From NCBI RefSeq assembly GCF_000015445.1, contig NC_008783.1, forward strand, positions 875,001 through 939,000: a stretch of DNA of 64,000 nt, written 5' to 3'. The position numbers and the translations under genes are program-made. Of this stretch, positions 29,896 through 38,969 are shown piece after piece. Position 1 is the first letter of the stretch, and every line of letters begins with the position of its first letter. The stretch comes from Bartonella bacilliformis KC583 (GTDB taxonomy: Bacteria; Pseudomonadota; Alphaproteobacteria; Rhizobiales; Rhizobiaceae). The notes below the pieces were generated by a model, which was not told the DNA's origin, made no database searches, and saw nothing but the letters and a program-made list of their open reading frames with translations.

Positions 29896-32400
29896 ATGCG
29901 CACACCCCGCTGGCTTACTACTCTCTATTGTCTTATTCTCTTAAGCGGCATTTACGTCGCACTGCCCAACTTATTTTCACAAGAACAAATCGAAAATTCA
30001 AAATTCCTACCAAATACCCAAGTAACACTTGGACTTGACCTTCAAGGAGGGTCCTCTCTTCTTCTTGAAGTCGATGCAAAAACATTAAAGCGTGATCAAT
30101 TACAAACGGTTTTAAACAATGTACGTGCAAAATTACGCGAAAAAAAAATTCGCACATCAAGTATTCGCATAATCGAAAATAACGTAGTAGCTGTTCTTTC
30201 TGACCTTACGAAAAATCAAGAAGCCATTACTGCTTTAAAAACACTCATTACGCCTATAAACAACAGCTTTGGCGTTACAACGAATAATATCTCTATCCAT
30301 GCTCAAAATGAAACGATTCATGTGACATTAACTGAAGCTGCTATAAAGGATCGCATCAGTAATGCTATAGAACAAAGCTTAGAAATCATCCGTCGTCGTA
30401 TTGATCAAGTCGGTGTTACTGAACCAGCTATCCAAAAAGTAGGAACAGATCGTATTATGGTCCAATTACCTGGACTACAAGACCCAAAGCAGCTGCGCGA
30501 TCTTTTAGGCACGACCGCAAAAATGACCTTCCATCTTGTCCCCGCAAACGTAGATCTTAACAACCCACCCGCAGGTGTATCAATTCTTCCTGGATATAAC
30601 AATGAAAATCAACGTTATGCAATTTACGACCAAGTTGCTTTAGATGGCAATGTTCTTAAAGATGCCCGCGCAGGTTTTGATCCACAAATACCAGGACGTT
30701 CTATAATCTCCTTCACCATGAATTCCATTGGCTCGAGAATATTTGCAGAAATAACACGCCAAAATATCAACCGCCCCTTTGCAATTGTTCTTGATAGCAA
30801 AGTTTTGACTGCTCCCATCATTAATGGCGTCATTCCCAATGGACAAGGTCAAATTACAGGAAATTTTGACCCCAAAGAAGCCTCTACTCTTGCAGCTCTT
30901 CTTCGTGCTGGCTCTTTACCTGCACCACTCACTGTTATTGAAGAAAGAACTGTAGGTCCTAATCTTGGTGCAGATGCTATTAAAATGGGGCTTTATACGG
31001 GAATCATAGGTTTTATTCTCGTTGCAATTTTCATTTTTTTTCTATACGGAATTTGGGGAATTATTGCTGATATAGCACTAGCACTACATACTATTTTGAC
31101 ATTCGCTGCATTAAGCCTTCTTGGTGCTACACTTACACTTCCAGGCATTGCTGGTATTATTTTAGGTATAGGTATCGCTGTTGATGCCAATATCCTCATT
31201 AACGAACGTATCCGAGAAGAAAGCCGAAAAGGGCTCAGTGCTTTTGCTGCTCTAGATCGTGGCTTTAAACAAGCTTTTACAACGATTATTGATGCTAACG
31301 TCACTGCTGTTATTGCAACCATTTTGCTTTTTTTGTTTGGTACTGGGCCCGTCCGTGGTTTCGCTGTAACAATGTTGCTTGGTGTTGTTATCTCTATGTT
31401 TACTGATATCACCCTAGTGCGCATGATTATGATTTGGATAATCCGTAAATGGAAAATAAAAATATTGCACATTCAGCCTTTTTTCAATTTTATTCCTCAA
31501 AATACAACTTTCCGTTTTATGAATGCTCGCTTCATTGGCATTGGTGTTTCATTTATTTTATCACTATCTTCCATTTTTTTGTTCTTTAAACCAGGTTTAA
31601 ATTTCGGCATTGATTTTATTGGTGGAAGCCAGATGAGTATTACAACATCAACACCAGCAAATTTGGCAATCTTGCGATCACAGCTATCTACCCTTAACAT
31701 CGGTGAAGTGACGCTACAAAATATTGATAATGAAAATGCAGTACTCATTCGTATCCCGAAACAAAATGGTGATGAAATACAGCAAACTATAGCTATTGAT
31801 AAAGTCAAAACCACCGTAAAAGATATTTACCCGGATGCTGCATTTGATCAAATAGAGGTCGTTGGTCCAAAAGTTTCAGGTGAACTCGCTATTGCTGGTA
31901 TTACAGCTGTCATTTTAGCAGCAATTGCTATGTCACTTTATATCTGGTGGCGCTTCGAATGGTTCTTCGCAGCAGGAGCCATTATTACGCTTATCCTTGA
32001 TACTACGAAAATGGTTGGTTTTTTTGCTCTATGTCAATTTGATTTCAATTTAACCGCTATTGCCGCTCTTTTAACGATTGTTGGCTATTCCATTAATGAC
32101 AAAGTCGTTGTCTATGATCGCATGCGTGAAAATATGCGCCTCTACAGAACAAAGCCACTGCGTGAAATCATTGATCTCTCAATCAATCAAGTTCTTGTAC
32201 GTTGTATCTTTACATCAGCAACGACGGTACTTGCTATGTTACCTATGGCGATATGGGGAGGAAGTACTGTCCAAAATTTTGCAATACCTATGGTCGCTGG
32301 AGTTCTTATTGCAACATCATCTTCTATCTTTATCGCAACTCCCATTCTATTGTTGTTAGGTAATTGGTGGCATAACCATAATAAAGAAACTCAAATATAA
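29896..32400 (+). CDS. secDF: Fused protein translocase subunit SecD-SecF
   Basis: An 834-residue fusion of SecD and SecF, the membrane pair that pulls exported proteins through SecYEG using proton flow. The SecD part has the first membrane segment (about residues 5-23), LGLDLQGGSSLLLEVD, the periplasmic head, then segments with GIILGIGIAVDANILINERIREE (about 420-442). The SecF part starts near residue 555 with LNFGIDFIGGSQMSI and has IVGYSINDKVVVYDRMREN near 722-740. A TTG four codons upstream is open, but the ATG at 29896 is preceded by GGAAC and gives the usual MRTPRW start. A terminator follows. Confidence 0.95.
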   Translation: MRTPRWLTTLYCLILLSGIYVALPNLFSQEQIENSKFLPNTQVTLGLDLQGGSSLLLEVDAKTLKRDQLQTVLNNVRAKLREKKIRTSSIRIIENNVVAVLSDLTKNQEAITALKTLITPINNSFGVTTNNISIHAQNETIHVTLTEAAIKDRISNAIEQSLEIIRRRIDQVGVTEPAIQKVGTDRIMVQLPGLQDPKQLRDLLGTTAKMTFHLVPANVDLNNPPAGVSILPGYNNENQRYAIYDQVALDGNVLKDARAGFDPQIPGRSIISFTMNSIGSRIFAEITRQNINRPFAIVLDSKVLTAPIINGVIPNGQGQITGNFDPKEASTLAALLRAGSLPAPLTVIEERTVGPNLGADAIKMGLYTGIIGFILVAIFIFFLYGIWGIIADIALALHTILTFAALSLLGATLTLPGIAGIILGIGIAVDANILINERIREESRKGLSAFAALDRGFKQAFTTIIDANVTAVIATILLFLFGTGPVRGFAVTMLLGVVISMFTDITLVRMIMIWIIRKWKIKILHIQPFFNFIPQNTTFRFMNARFIGIGVSFILSLSSIFLFFKPGLNFGIDFIGGSQMSITTSTPANLAILRSQLSTLNIGEVTLQNIDNENAVLIRIPKQNGDEIQQTIAIDKVKTTVKDIYPDAAFDQIEVVGPKVSGELAIAGITAVILAAIAMSLYIWWRFEWFFAAGAIITLILDTTKMVGFFALCQFDFNLTAIAALLTIVGYSINDKVVVYDRMRENMRLYRTKPLREIIDLSINQVLVRCIFTSATTVLAMLPMAIWGGSTVQNFAIPMVAGVLIATSSSIFIATPILLLLGNWWHNHNKETQI

Positions 32401-32429
32401 GATTACTTACGTACTCAACAAAAACAGAA

Positions 32430-32465
32430 ATGGCGTATCAATCAATATGATACGTCATTTTTATT
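32430..32465 (+). terminator. Terminator after secDF
   Basis: An 11-bp stem (ATGGCGTATCA at 32430-32440 paired with TGATACGTCAT at 32448-32458, one G-T pair) followed by a T-rich tract, 30 bases after the secDF stop. Fits a Rho-independent terminator. Confidence 0.7.
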
Positions 32466-33081
32466 TATCAAACTATAATTGGATAATTGGCTATTTTGAG
32501 TGTACGATTATGATTAGGTAAACTATTTCAAACCTTATATCTCTAGCATTGTGCATCTAAGAGTAACTTTTATGCTCTATTAGACTAAATCATCGTAAAG
32601 AAAAAAATTCTTATCACAATGATAAAATTAAATGAATTTATAGTGCCTTTTCATGGTTATAGCACCTCTCTAATACCTCAAGATTGATCATATTGTTACT
32701 ATTAGCTACAATATTAAGTTGGTAAATGCGTTACATTATTTCTCTAATCAAAAAAGTAAACGTAGGAAGAGCGAATAATTTTGGACAACATCATTAAACA
32801 AGAAATTGTTAATACCAAGAACATTAAAGTGCATATAAAGTTGTTTACAATTGCATCATACTATTGAAATAAAATAATGTATAACCAGTATATCTACTCT
32901 TAAAGAGAATTTCTTAATTATTGACTATGCTTTATTTGAAGTAGAAATAAGCTATTTTGTTAACATCAATGAAGGTATTTTAGTGACGACCCATAAAGAA
33001 ATTGCTAATAATATTATTGACCATATGATTGAATAACGATCTGTACCCCCCTATACGAAAATCGTAAATTAACCCTGAAAC
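32466..33081. other. Gene-free gap, possible decayed coding remnant
   Basis: About 615 bases. Near 32983-33037 a short frame reads VTTHKEIANNIIDHMIE, which recalls the helix-turn-helix of Crp/Fnr-type regulators (a THxEIA pattern), but it is isolated and without an upstream domain. I regard it as at most a gene scrap. Nothing else is recognised. Confidence 0.25.
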
Positions 33082-34065
33082 ATGGATGAAAACAAAAATG
33101 GATCAAGAAGCATGAAACTAAAGAATTTTATATGGCCATCTGTCGGCATCCTAGCAATGTTGCTATCGATCCGCATCCTTTATATAAAACTCTCTGCTAT
33201 TTCTTTCACTGATGTATTAAATCGTCTAAGTGATTTAGATATACATCATTGGCTCTTAGCTTGTTTATGCTCATTTGTCGCTTATGCAGCTCTTGCTGGA
33301 TATGATAGAATTGCCTTACAACATCTCGGTCATAAAATTTCTTGGTTATTTATCACTATATGTTCATTCACAACTTATGCGCTTTCACATAATATAGGTG
33401 CTTCAATTTTTTCTGGTGCCATCGTACGTTATCGCGCTTATAAAATGAAAGGATTAAGTGGAACAGAAATCGCAATATTAGTAGGCTTTTGCTCCTTTAC
33501 TTTTGTAATTGGTACAACTTTGCTTTTTGGCATAGTTCTCATTCTAAAACCTGACATTATTAATCTCATTCACGACGGTCTTCCTGAATGGCTTGGAGTG
33601 ATAATTGGTGCGCTTTTACTCATGTGTATAGCACTTTATACGTTTGGAAGCTGGCTTCAGTTAAAGCCCTTACGCATAGGTAAAAAATTTCAAATTTCTT
33701 ACCCAAAGATTAAAATTGTTATTCAACAGCTCCTTATCAGCCCACTAGAACTTTTAGGAGCAGCAGGAATTATATATGCTGTCCTCCCACAACATGCTGA
33801 TATTTACTTTATTTCCGTACTCGGTGTTTTCTTAGCATCCTTTAGTGTAGCTTTGCTTTCTAATGCCCCTGCAGGAGGAATAGGTGTCCTTGAAGCTTTA
33901 TTCATAGCAGGCATGCCCAATATAAACCCTGCTGATGTTATAGCAGCCCTTATTGTGTTCAGAATGCTTTATTTGATCATACCCTTTATTATTTCATTGT
34001 TCTTTGTAGCCATTTTTGAAGCTCAACAATATTGGAAACAAATACGGCACACTCCACCTAAATGA
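33082..34065 (+). CDS. LPG-synthase-TM (UPF0104/YbhN-type) membrane protein
   Basis: A 327-residue inner-membrane protein with about eight hydrophobic segments and family marks YALSHNIGASIFSGAIVRYRAYKMKGLS (about residues 98-125) and LLSNAPAGGIGVLEALFIAGMP (about 258-279). These belong to the flippase-like LPG_synthase_TM domain (PF03706). There is no soluble synthetase domain as in MprF, so it is the stand-alone type, whose substrate (a lipid or lipid carrier) is unknown. A second possible start lies at 33112. Confidence 0.82.
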   Translation: MDENKNGSRSMKLKNFIWPSVGILAMLLSIRILYIKLSAISFTDVLNRLSDLDIHHWLLACLCSFVAYAALAGYDRIALQHLGHKISWLFITICSFTTYALSHNIGASIFSGAIVRYRAYKMKGLSGTEIAILVGFCSFTFVIGTTLLFGIVLILKPDIINLIHDGLPEWLGVIIGALLLMCIALYTFGSWLQLKPLRIGKKFQISYPKIKIVIQQLLISPLELLGAAGIIYAVLPQHADIYFISVLGVFLASFSVALLSNAPAGGIGVLEALFIAGMPNINPADVIAALIVFRMLYLIIPFIISLFFVAIFEAQQYWKQIRHTPPK

Positions 34066-34303
34066 AAGGTAAACTATACTGCATCTATCTCGTAAGCGGA
34101 TAGATAATGACTTTTCACTTAGAAAAAAGTGACCACAAATTTCGTTAATAACGTCGGTTAATTTAATGTAAGCGAAATCACTAAAATGATAAACACATTT
34201 CTATGTACAAAACTCATATGAAAATATAACGCACGTTATCTAATTATGTGATAAGAGCGAGTGTGTGATCTTCCACTCTTCCAATGAGTAATGATAAATT
34301 TAG

Positions 34304-35887
34304 CTATTTTTGACCTATACAATTAATTTTTTCTGGAAAAATAAGTGGAGAGATAAGGATTTTAGAGATATTCCTGCGATCCATCTCGATCACTTTAAAG
34401 GACAAACCTTCAGATTCAAAACTTTCTCCTTCATTTGGCAAATGACCAAAATGCCAAAGCATAAACCCTGCAAGAGTCGTGTAACGATCTGCTTCATCAA
34501 CAAGATCACGTTCAAGATAACCACTTAAACGACGAATATCCGCATACCTTTCAACAAGAAGACTCCCATCTTCAAGTTTTTCTGCTACAACAGGTTCTTC
34601 ATCATCATCAGGAAAATCACCAGCAATAGCTTCAAGAATATCTGTCGGCGTTGCAATCCCCTCAAAAGAGCCATGCTCATCAACAATGATCGCAAGCTGG
34701 ATTGAAGAGTGCCGAAATTGCTCCATCAACCGTAAAACACTTGTATTCTCATGTACAACAAGTGGTTCACGCATGGCTTTTTGCCAATTAATTTTTTCGC
34801 CCTCAGCTAAATTTAAAAGCAGATCTTTAGTTAAAGCAACGCCAACAAACTCATCTACTTTTTCATATGCAAGAATTAAGCGACTATGTTTAACTTTCTG
34901 TAACTCTTTACGCATTTCATTCTCATCACCGTTCAAATCTAACCATTCAATTTCATTACGCGGTGACATAATAGAACGTACAGGACGATCAGCCAAATCA
35001 AGAACCCCACGAATCATTTCTTTTTCTTCTGGCCGAAAAATCTCTGAAGCAGCAGCTTGTTCAACGATAACATCAACAGTTTCGCCAAGATTACCATCCT
35101 TTTTTCCACCCCCTAAAAGTCTCAGCACAGCATTTGCTGTCCGCTCACGTAAATCATTTGTTGTAATCATCTTTTCACGATTATGACGTCCAATTTGATT
35201 AAAAATTTCAATGAGCACTGAAAAGCCTATAGCTGCATACACATAACCTTTTGGAATATAAAAACCAAACCCTTCAACAACAAGAGTAAAACCAATCATC
35301 ATGAGAAAGCCAAGACAAAGAATGACAATGGTAGGATGGCGATTAATAAAACGCATAATGGTGCCAGATCCCCACATCATCACAGCCATAGCAACAATAA
35401 CCGCTATATACATAACAGCCACTTGGTCTTTGTTGATCATACCTGTCGCAGTAATAACACTATCGAGAGAAAATACTGCATCAAGCACAACGATTTGAAT
35501 AATCACTTGCCAAAAAACAGCATAAATAATGCCTGTTTCTCTTTCATGTGTTACGCCTTCTAAGCGTTCATGTAACTCCATTGTTCCTTTTGCTAACAAA
35601 AAGGCCCCACCGCTCACCAAAATCAATTTATGCCAACTAAACGCAAAAGATCCGATGGAAAAAATCACCTTATCAAGACTCATCACCCAACCAATAACTG
35701 TGAGTAGAAAAAGCCGCATAACTAAAGCTACTGTTAAACCAATTAATCGCGCACGATCACGCAAATGTAATGGTAATTTTTCTGCTAAAATCGCAATAAA
35801 AACAAGGTTATCTACTCCCAAAACAATTTCGAGAAAAATTAACGTAACCAAATCAAACCACGCATGGGGATCAACGATCCATTCCAT
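34304..35887 (-). CDS. TerC-family membrane protein with CBS and CorC/HlyC domains
   Basis: A 527-residue protein of the YoaE/YegH kind. Residues 1-240 form a TerC domain with about seven membrane segments and the acidic patterns FLEIVLGVDNLVFIAIL (18-34) and LDAVFSLDSVITATGM near 134-149. Residues about 300-425 hold two CBS domains (MSPRNEIEWLDLNG; VHENTSVLRLMEQFRHS; VDEHGSFEGIATPTDILEAI), and a CorC/HlyC transporter-associated domain ends the protein. TerC proteins are linked to metal (manganese) export and exoenzyme metallation; CBS domains suggest nucleotide sensing. Monocistronic by position. Confidence 0.88.
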   Translation of the reverse strand: MEWIVDPHAWFDLVTLIFLEIVLGVDNLVFIAILAEKLPLHLRDRARLIGLTVALVMRLFLLTVIGWVMSLDKVIFSIGSFAFSWHKLILVSGGAFLLAKGTMELHERLEGVTHERETGIIYAVFWQVIIQIVVLDAVFSLDSVITATGMINKDQVAVMYIAVIVAMAVMMWGSGTIMRFINRHPTIVILCLGFLMMIGFTLVVEGFGFYIPKGYVYAAIGFSVLIEIFNQIGRHNREKMITTNDLRERTANAVLRLLGGGKKDGNLGETVDVIVEQAAASEIFRPEEKEMIRGVLDLADRPVRSIMSPRNEIEWLDLNGDENEMRKELQKVKHSRLILAYEKVDEFVGVALTKDLLLNLAEGEKINWQKAMREPLVVHENTSVLRLMEQFRHSSIQLAIIVDEHGSFEGIATPTDILEAIAGDFPDDDEEPVVAEKLEDGSLLVERYADIRRLSGYLERDLVDEADRYTTLAGFMLWHFGHLPNEGESFESEGLSFKVIEMDRRNISKILISPLIFPEKINCIGQK

Positions 35888-36354
35888 TACAGTTTATCCT
35901 TTTAAAATATTGCAAAAAGCTTAAATGCGCGTTGCTGAAAAAATAAATTCACGAATTTTCGTTTGCACGATTGATCGATAATTCAAATACGTACAAGCTG
36001 CTTCCAAAAATACAGAGCTATAAAATACCGCTTACCCCACATGACTGCTGATAAATTTTATAAAATGGAATAACAACCTGTACTGCTTGATACTCCAATA
36101 AGGCTCTTCTGATTTTTCTCAGGCATTATGCTCGATATCCTCCTATTATGGCTCCGCATAACAATTAAAACACTTGTTGACAAAATTTTCTATGATGGAT
36201 CTATTTTTGTAGAAGATCAAGGGGGTACAATATTTTTACATCTTATTAATTAAACTATAAACTTTAATCATCTCATAAAAAAACAACAAAATCATCTGGA
36301 CATCGTTCTTTAGGAACGTTATAGAACCGCTCATTCTTACTTTTAAGAAATGGC
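35888..36354. other. Gap before tRNA-Lys
   Basis: 467 bases. A 41-codon frame from an ATG at 36128 to a stop at 36253 is open but has no good ribosome site and no recognisable product. The rest must contain the promoters of the TerC-type gene and the tRNA. Confidence 0.25.
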
Positions 36355-36430
<76 letters not shown>

Positions 36431-36487
36431 ATAGAATCAATGAATTAGCGTAAAATATCAAAATATAAAATTTTTTATGTATGTAGC

Positions 36488-36527
36488 TTGCCACCAGGTT
36501 TTGTATAATTTGCCACCCGGTTTTGTA
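36488..36527. repeat. Short direct repeat, possible IS end
   Basis: Two copies of an 18-base unit, TTGCCACCAGGTTTTGTA and TTGCCACCCGGTTTTGTA, differ by one base and are 22 bases apart. IS21-family elements carry such repeated blocks at their ends, but no transposase gene is present here, so the link is only a suggestion. Confidence 0.4.
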
Positions 36528-36687
36528 CCAATTCATTTTTTTTCAAGGGATTTTTAAAAGATTTTCAAAGGTCATTGAAAGCTCCTTTCATGCATCTTTT
36601 TTCCTTGGCTCAACATTCAACAATCTCATCTGAAAATGCATCGTTGCTTGGTTGAGGAATGGGGACAACTTGCACCTATTGCATGAT

Positions 36688-36724
36688 GAAGAGAAATTCG
36701 GTCAATTTGACCGAATTTCTCTTC
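36688..36724. repeat. Perfect 17-bp hairpin
   Basis: GAAGAGAAATTCGGTCA at 36688-36704 is exactly complementary to 36708-36724, with a three-base ATT loop. No T tract follows. It could be an operator, a phage transcription stop or the scar of an inverted duplication. Confidence 0.6.
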
Positions 36725-36777
36725 CCAAGACCAAAGTGCAAACTTGGCACTTCGATCTAAAATGCACCTCAACTGAT

Positions 36778-36800
36778 CAAAGGGGCAAGTTGCCCCTTTG
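36778..36800. repeat. 23-base palindrome
   Basis: CAAAGGGGCAA, a single G, then TTGCCCCTTTG: an 11-bp perfect arm pair. It lies just downstream of the minus-strand frame ending at 36815, so a terminator or a phage operator are both possible. Confidence 0.5.
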
Positions 36801-37059
36801 AGTGTCTGTTTCTACTAGATTTCATTTTCTCCTGCTTCCTTGCCCTTATTCGACGCTTCTAGGGTAATGGCTGTCGTATAGCCGCTTGTTTTCTTATAGC
36901 GATAGATAACTATTTTTCCATAAGCCATTAATTTCACCACGAAACCCTTGCAACAAGAGAGACTGTGCAGCCATAATTTCTGGTTGTCCCTCCAGCAGCA
37001 AAGAACCACTGCTGATAGCACGGCAGAGTTACCTAATTCTGATACCGCAGCAGCCAAAG

Positions 37060-37396
37060 CTTATTTTTGGCATATGGCTGTAGAAATTGAGCATGAAGAT
37101 AAAGCAATTGAAGAATATAGTTTTATCTATGATATCCATGTAACCTGATGCGGTTTTTTCATATCCCATCCAACACTTAAAATGGCTGAAGCTAGTCCTG
37201 ACGGCCTGATTGGGAAAGATGGATTAATCGAGATTAAATGCACGCTTTCAACAGCGCATTACGCTTTTTCCTAAATGGCGATAATTAAATCTGAATATCT
37301 CTTACACAAATGCAGTTCCAAATGGCCTATACAGGACGAAAATAGTGCGATTTTGTAAACTACGATCCACGGTTTACAGACCAATCAGCCAGATTA
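37060..37396 (+). pseudogene. YqaJ/lambda-exonuclease-like recombinase, C-terminal fragment
   Basis: Broken frames read MAVEIEHEDKAIEEYSFIYD, then after a stop GFFISHPTLKMAEASPDGLI followed by GKDGLIEIKC, and further on YDPRFTDQSARLK. These match the catalytic half of YqaJ-type viral recombinases: the acidic start, the DGL core, the EIKC metal site and the DPRF end. These phage enzymes chew duplex DNA 5' to 3' for single-strand annealing. Several stops and a frame change show it is dead. The N-terminal half of a similar enzyme lies at 59853. Its 3' end abuts the VM pseudogene. Confidence 0.8.
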
Positions 37397-38500
37397 AAGT
37401 GAAGATAATGCTTCTTGAGATATTTCTTCTTTGTTAAACGAGCATAAAAGTCCAATCCTGGATTATGAAGGTCCATCCATTAAGAATGACTCAATATGGC
37501 TGTAATTGGGATTTTCTTTATATAGTTAAACTTGAGTATATTGATAAAGATACTAAAGAATCCCCAGAATCCTCTTTTATTTTTGCTAAGAACATTGAAC
37601 AATGGAAATTTAGGGAATACACTGACTATTGCCCGGCTCTTGGGAAAAGAGAATGTTACCAATGTTGTTAAGTATGAATAAAACGGTCTATACCTCGTGC
37701 TCTCACCAAAGTAGTACAAAGATTATAGCAGATCGCTATGAGCACTAGTTCTACGAAGCAAGAATCCATAGCCTTTTGTGGAATCTGTATGATCCAGATT
37801 ATGGAAAATATTCGCTGAATTGGAAACACGTTCTTTAATAGCCCCTCTTCGAAGTGGAGGTTATTTTTTTGATACGGCTTGTGGTTAGAACCCGTTTACT
37901 TCACTTAGCAAATATTTCCTGATCTTACTGGATAGACTTGAATCTACAATGTATCATACTAACTTACCTTGGCGTGTAGGAGAAGATAGCTTTATAGGAA
38001 CAAGTAGAGTAACTTGTGCAATAGCTTCAATATAGTTCCTGCGTATGAAGAATGGCGACTTTCTAGTATTGCAAAAATGCCAGAAGATACAAGAACCTTA
38101 CTTGGAAGTCTTTGGATTCATCATCCTGCAACAACTTGGTTTATTTCATTTATCAAATCAAGAGGTAATAGAAAATCTGGTTGGTCACGCCCAACCTTTT
38201 AAAAACAAATCAAGGTTTTTTGTTTAATCCTTACAAAGGTGCGAGATACATCATCTTTTGAAAGTTTCGAATATAATATTCGCGCAATGATAAACGCAGA
38301 CATATTAATTAATTAGTCACCTTTCTGCAGGGTATTCTCAAATTCATGCATTCATGATTTCTCAAATGGCTCAAAGAGATGTAATCTCTTTGAGTAACTA
38401 ATATCTCGTAATAATTGTACTGGAAAAAAAGAAGATAGCAGGAGAGGCAGTAGATAACTCCCAAGAATTTCTCTCATTAACCAGTGTTTCAGTTTTCCTT
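37397..38500 (+). pseudogene. VM toxin (DUF1561) pseudogene, 5' truncated
   Basis: Scattered frames align in order with the intact VM proteins: SEDNAS-stop-DISSL (intact copy: SKDASFWDISQL), LRMTQYG, KDTKESPESSFIFAKNIEQW, YCPALGKRE, ESIAFCGICM, GGYFFDT, NLPWRVGEDS, LVGHAQPF and finally SQMAQRDVISLS. Roughly the first 265 codons, including signal peptide and most of the lectin half, are missing, and there are many stops and shifts. It ends near 38500 at the place matching the cysteine-rich tail. It lies next to two intact copies, so it is a third member of a local array. No function expected. Confidence 0.85.
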
Positions 38501-38544
38501 TCACAAAGTTTGTCGATATTTGCTTTTCAAGAGTGAAATTCAAG

Positions 38545-38969
38545 GCGCAAAACGATCAATAAGTTGGCACGCTAATCTGAATGATGTTTATTCACTCAAG
38601 CCTTAATCATCAATAACAAATAAACACCCTATCCTTAAAACTTAAAACATATTTGACGCGCTTTTATAGGACAGCTCTCTGAGCTTAATTGCAAATTTTC
38701 ATGCAGGTAGGATACCTAATTATGCCTGCTCTTCAGCAATCTCATCACAGTGCCTTTCTCCTAATTATAATGAAGGTTCATGTTTAAACAACCTCCATTA
38801 CAAATAGAAAACCATAAACAAACCACAAACATAACATCAATAAATCACGAATTTATTGTTCTATCCAAAATCCCATCCCCTTGTTCTTCATTCAGGACGT
38901 GGCGATCAAGCACATTTTCCAACTCACACCTCAATATCATAGCGAAAACGACGTCAAAGGAAACACACA
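38545..38969. other. Gap before VM toxin copy 2
   Basis: About 425 bases without a gene. It should carry the promoter of copy 2; the last bases (GTCAAAGGAAACACACA) form the ribosome site that resembles those of copies 1 and 3. Confidence 0.35.

Larger units (their letters stand above)
36431..37059. mobile_element. Decayed prophage or element DNA next to tRNA-Lys
   Basis: Non-core DNA between tRNA-Lys and an exonuclease fragment. It begins with two copies of TTGCCACC(A/C)GGTTTTGTA at 36488 and 36510, a 22-base period that recalls repeated ends of insertion elements. A 17-bp perfect hairpin (36688-36724) and a 23-base palindrome (36778-36800) follow. On the minus strand a frame ending at 36815 (from an ATG at 36928, MAYGKIVIYRYKKTSGYTT) could be a small phage gene, not recognised. 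Assignment rests mainly on the adjoining exonuclease fragment. Confidence 0.45.

Noticed and set aside
30993..31472. 159-codon minus-strand frame inside secDF
   Set aside because: Lies fully opposite a well-supported gene, with a biased Ile/Lys/Arg content and no recognisable domain.
32983..33037. Crp/Fnr-like helix-turn-helix scrap
   Set aside because: Only about 17 residues resemble the motif, with no domain around it; too short to call a pseudogene.
36128..36253. 41-codon frame before tRNA-Lys
   Set aside because: No ribosome site, no known motif; open frames of this size are common by chance.
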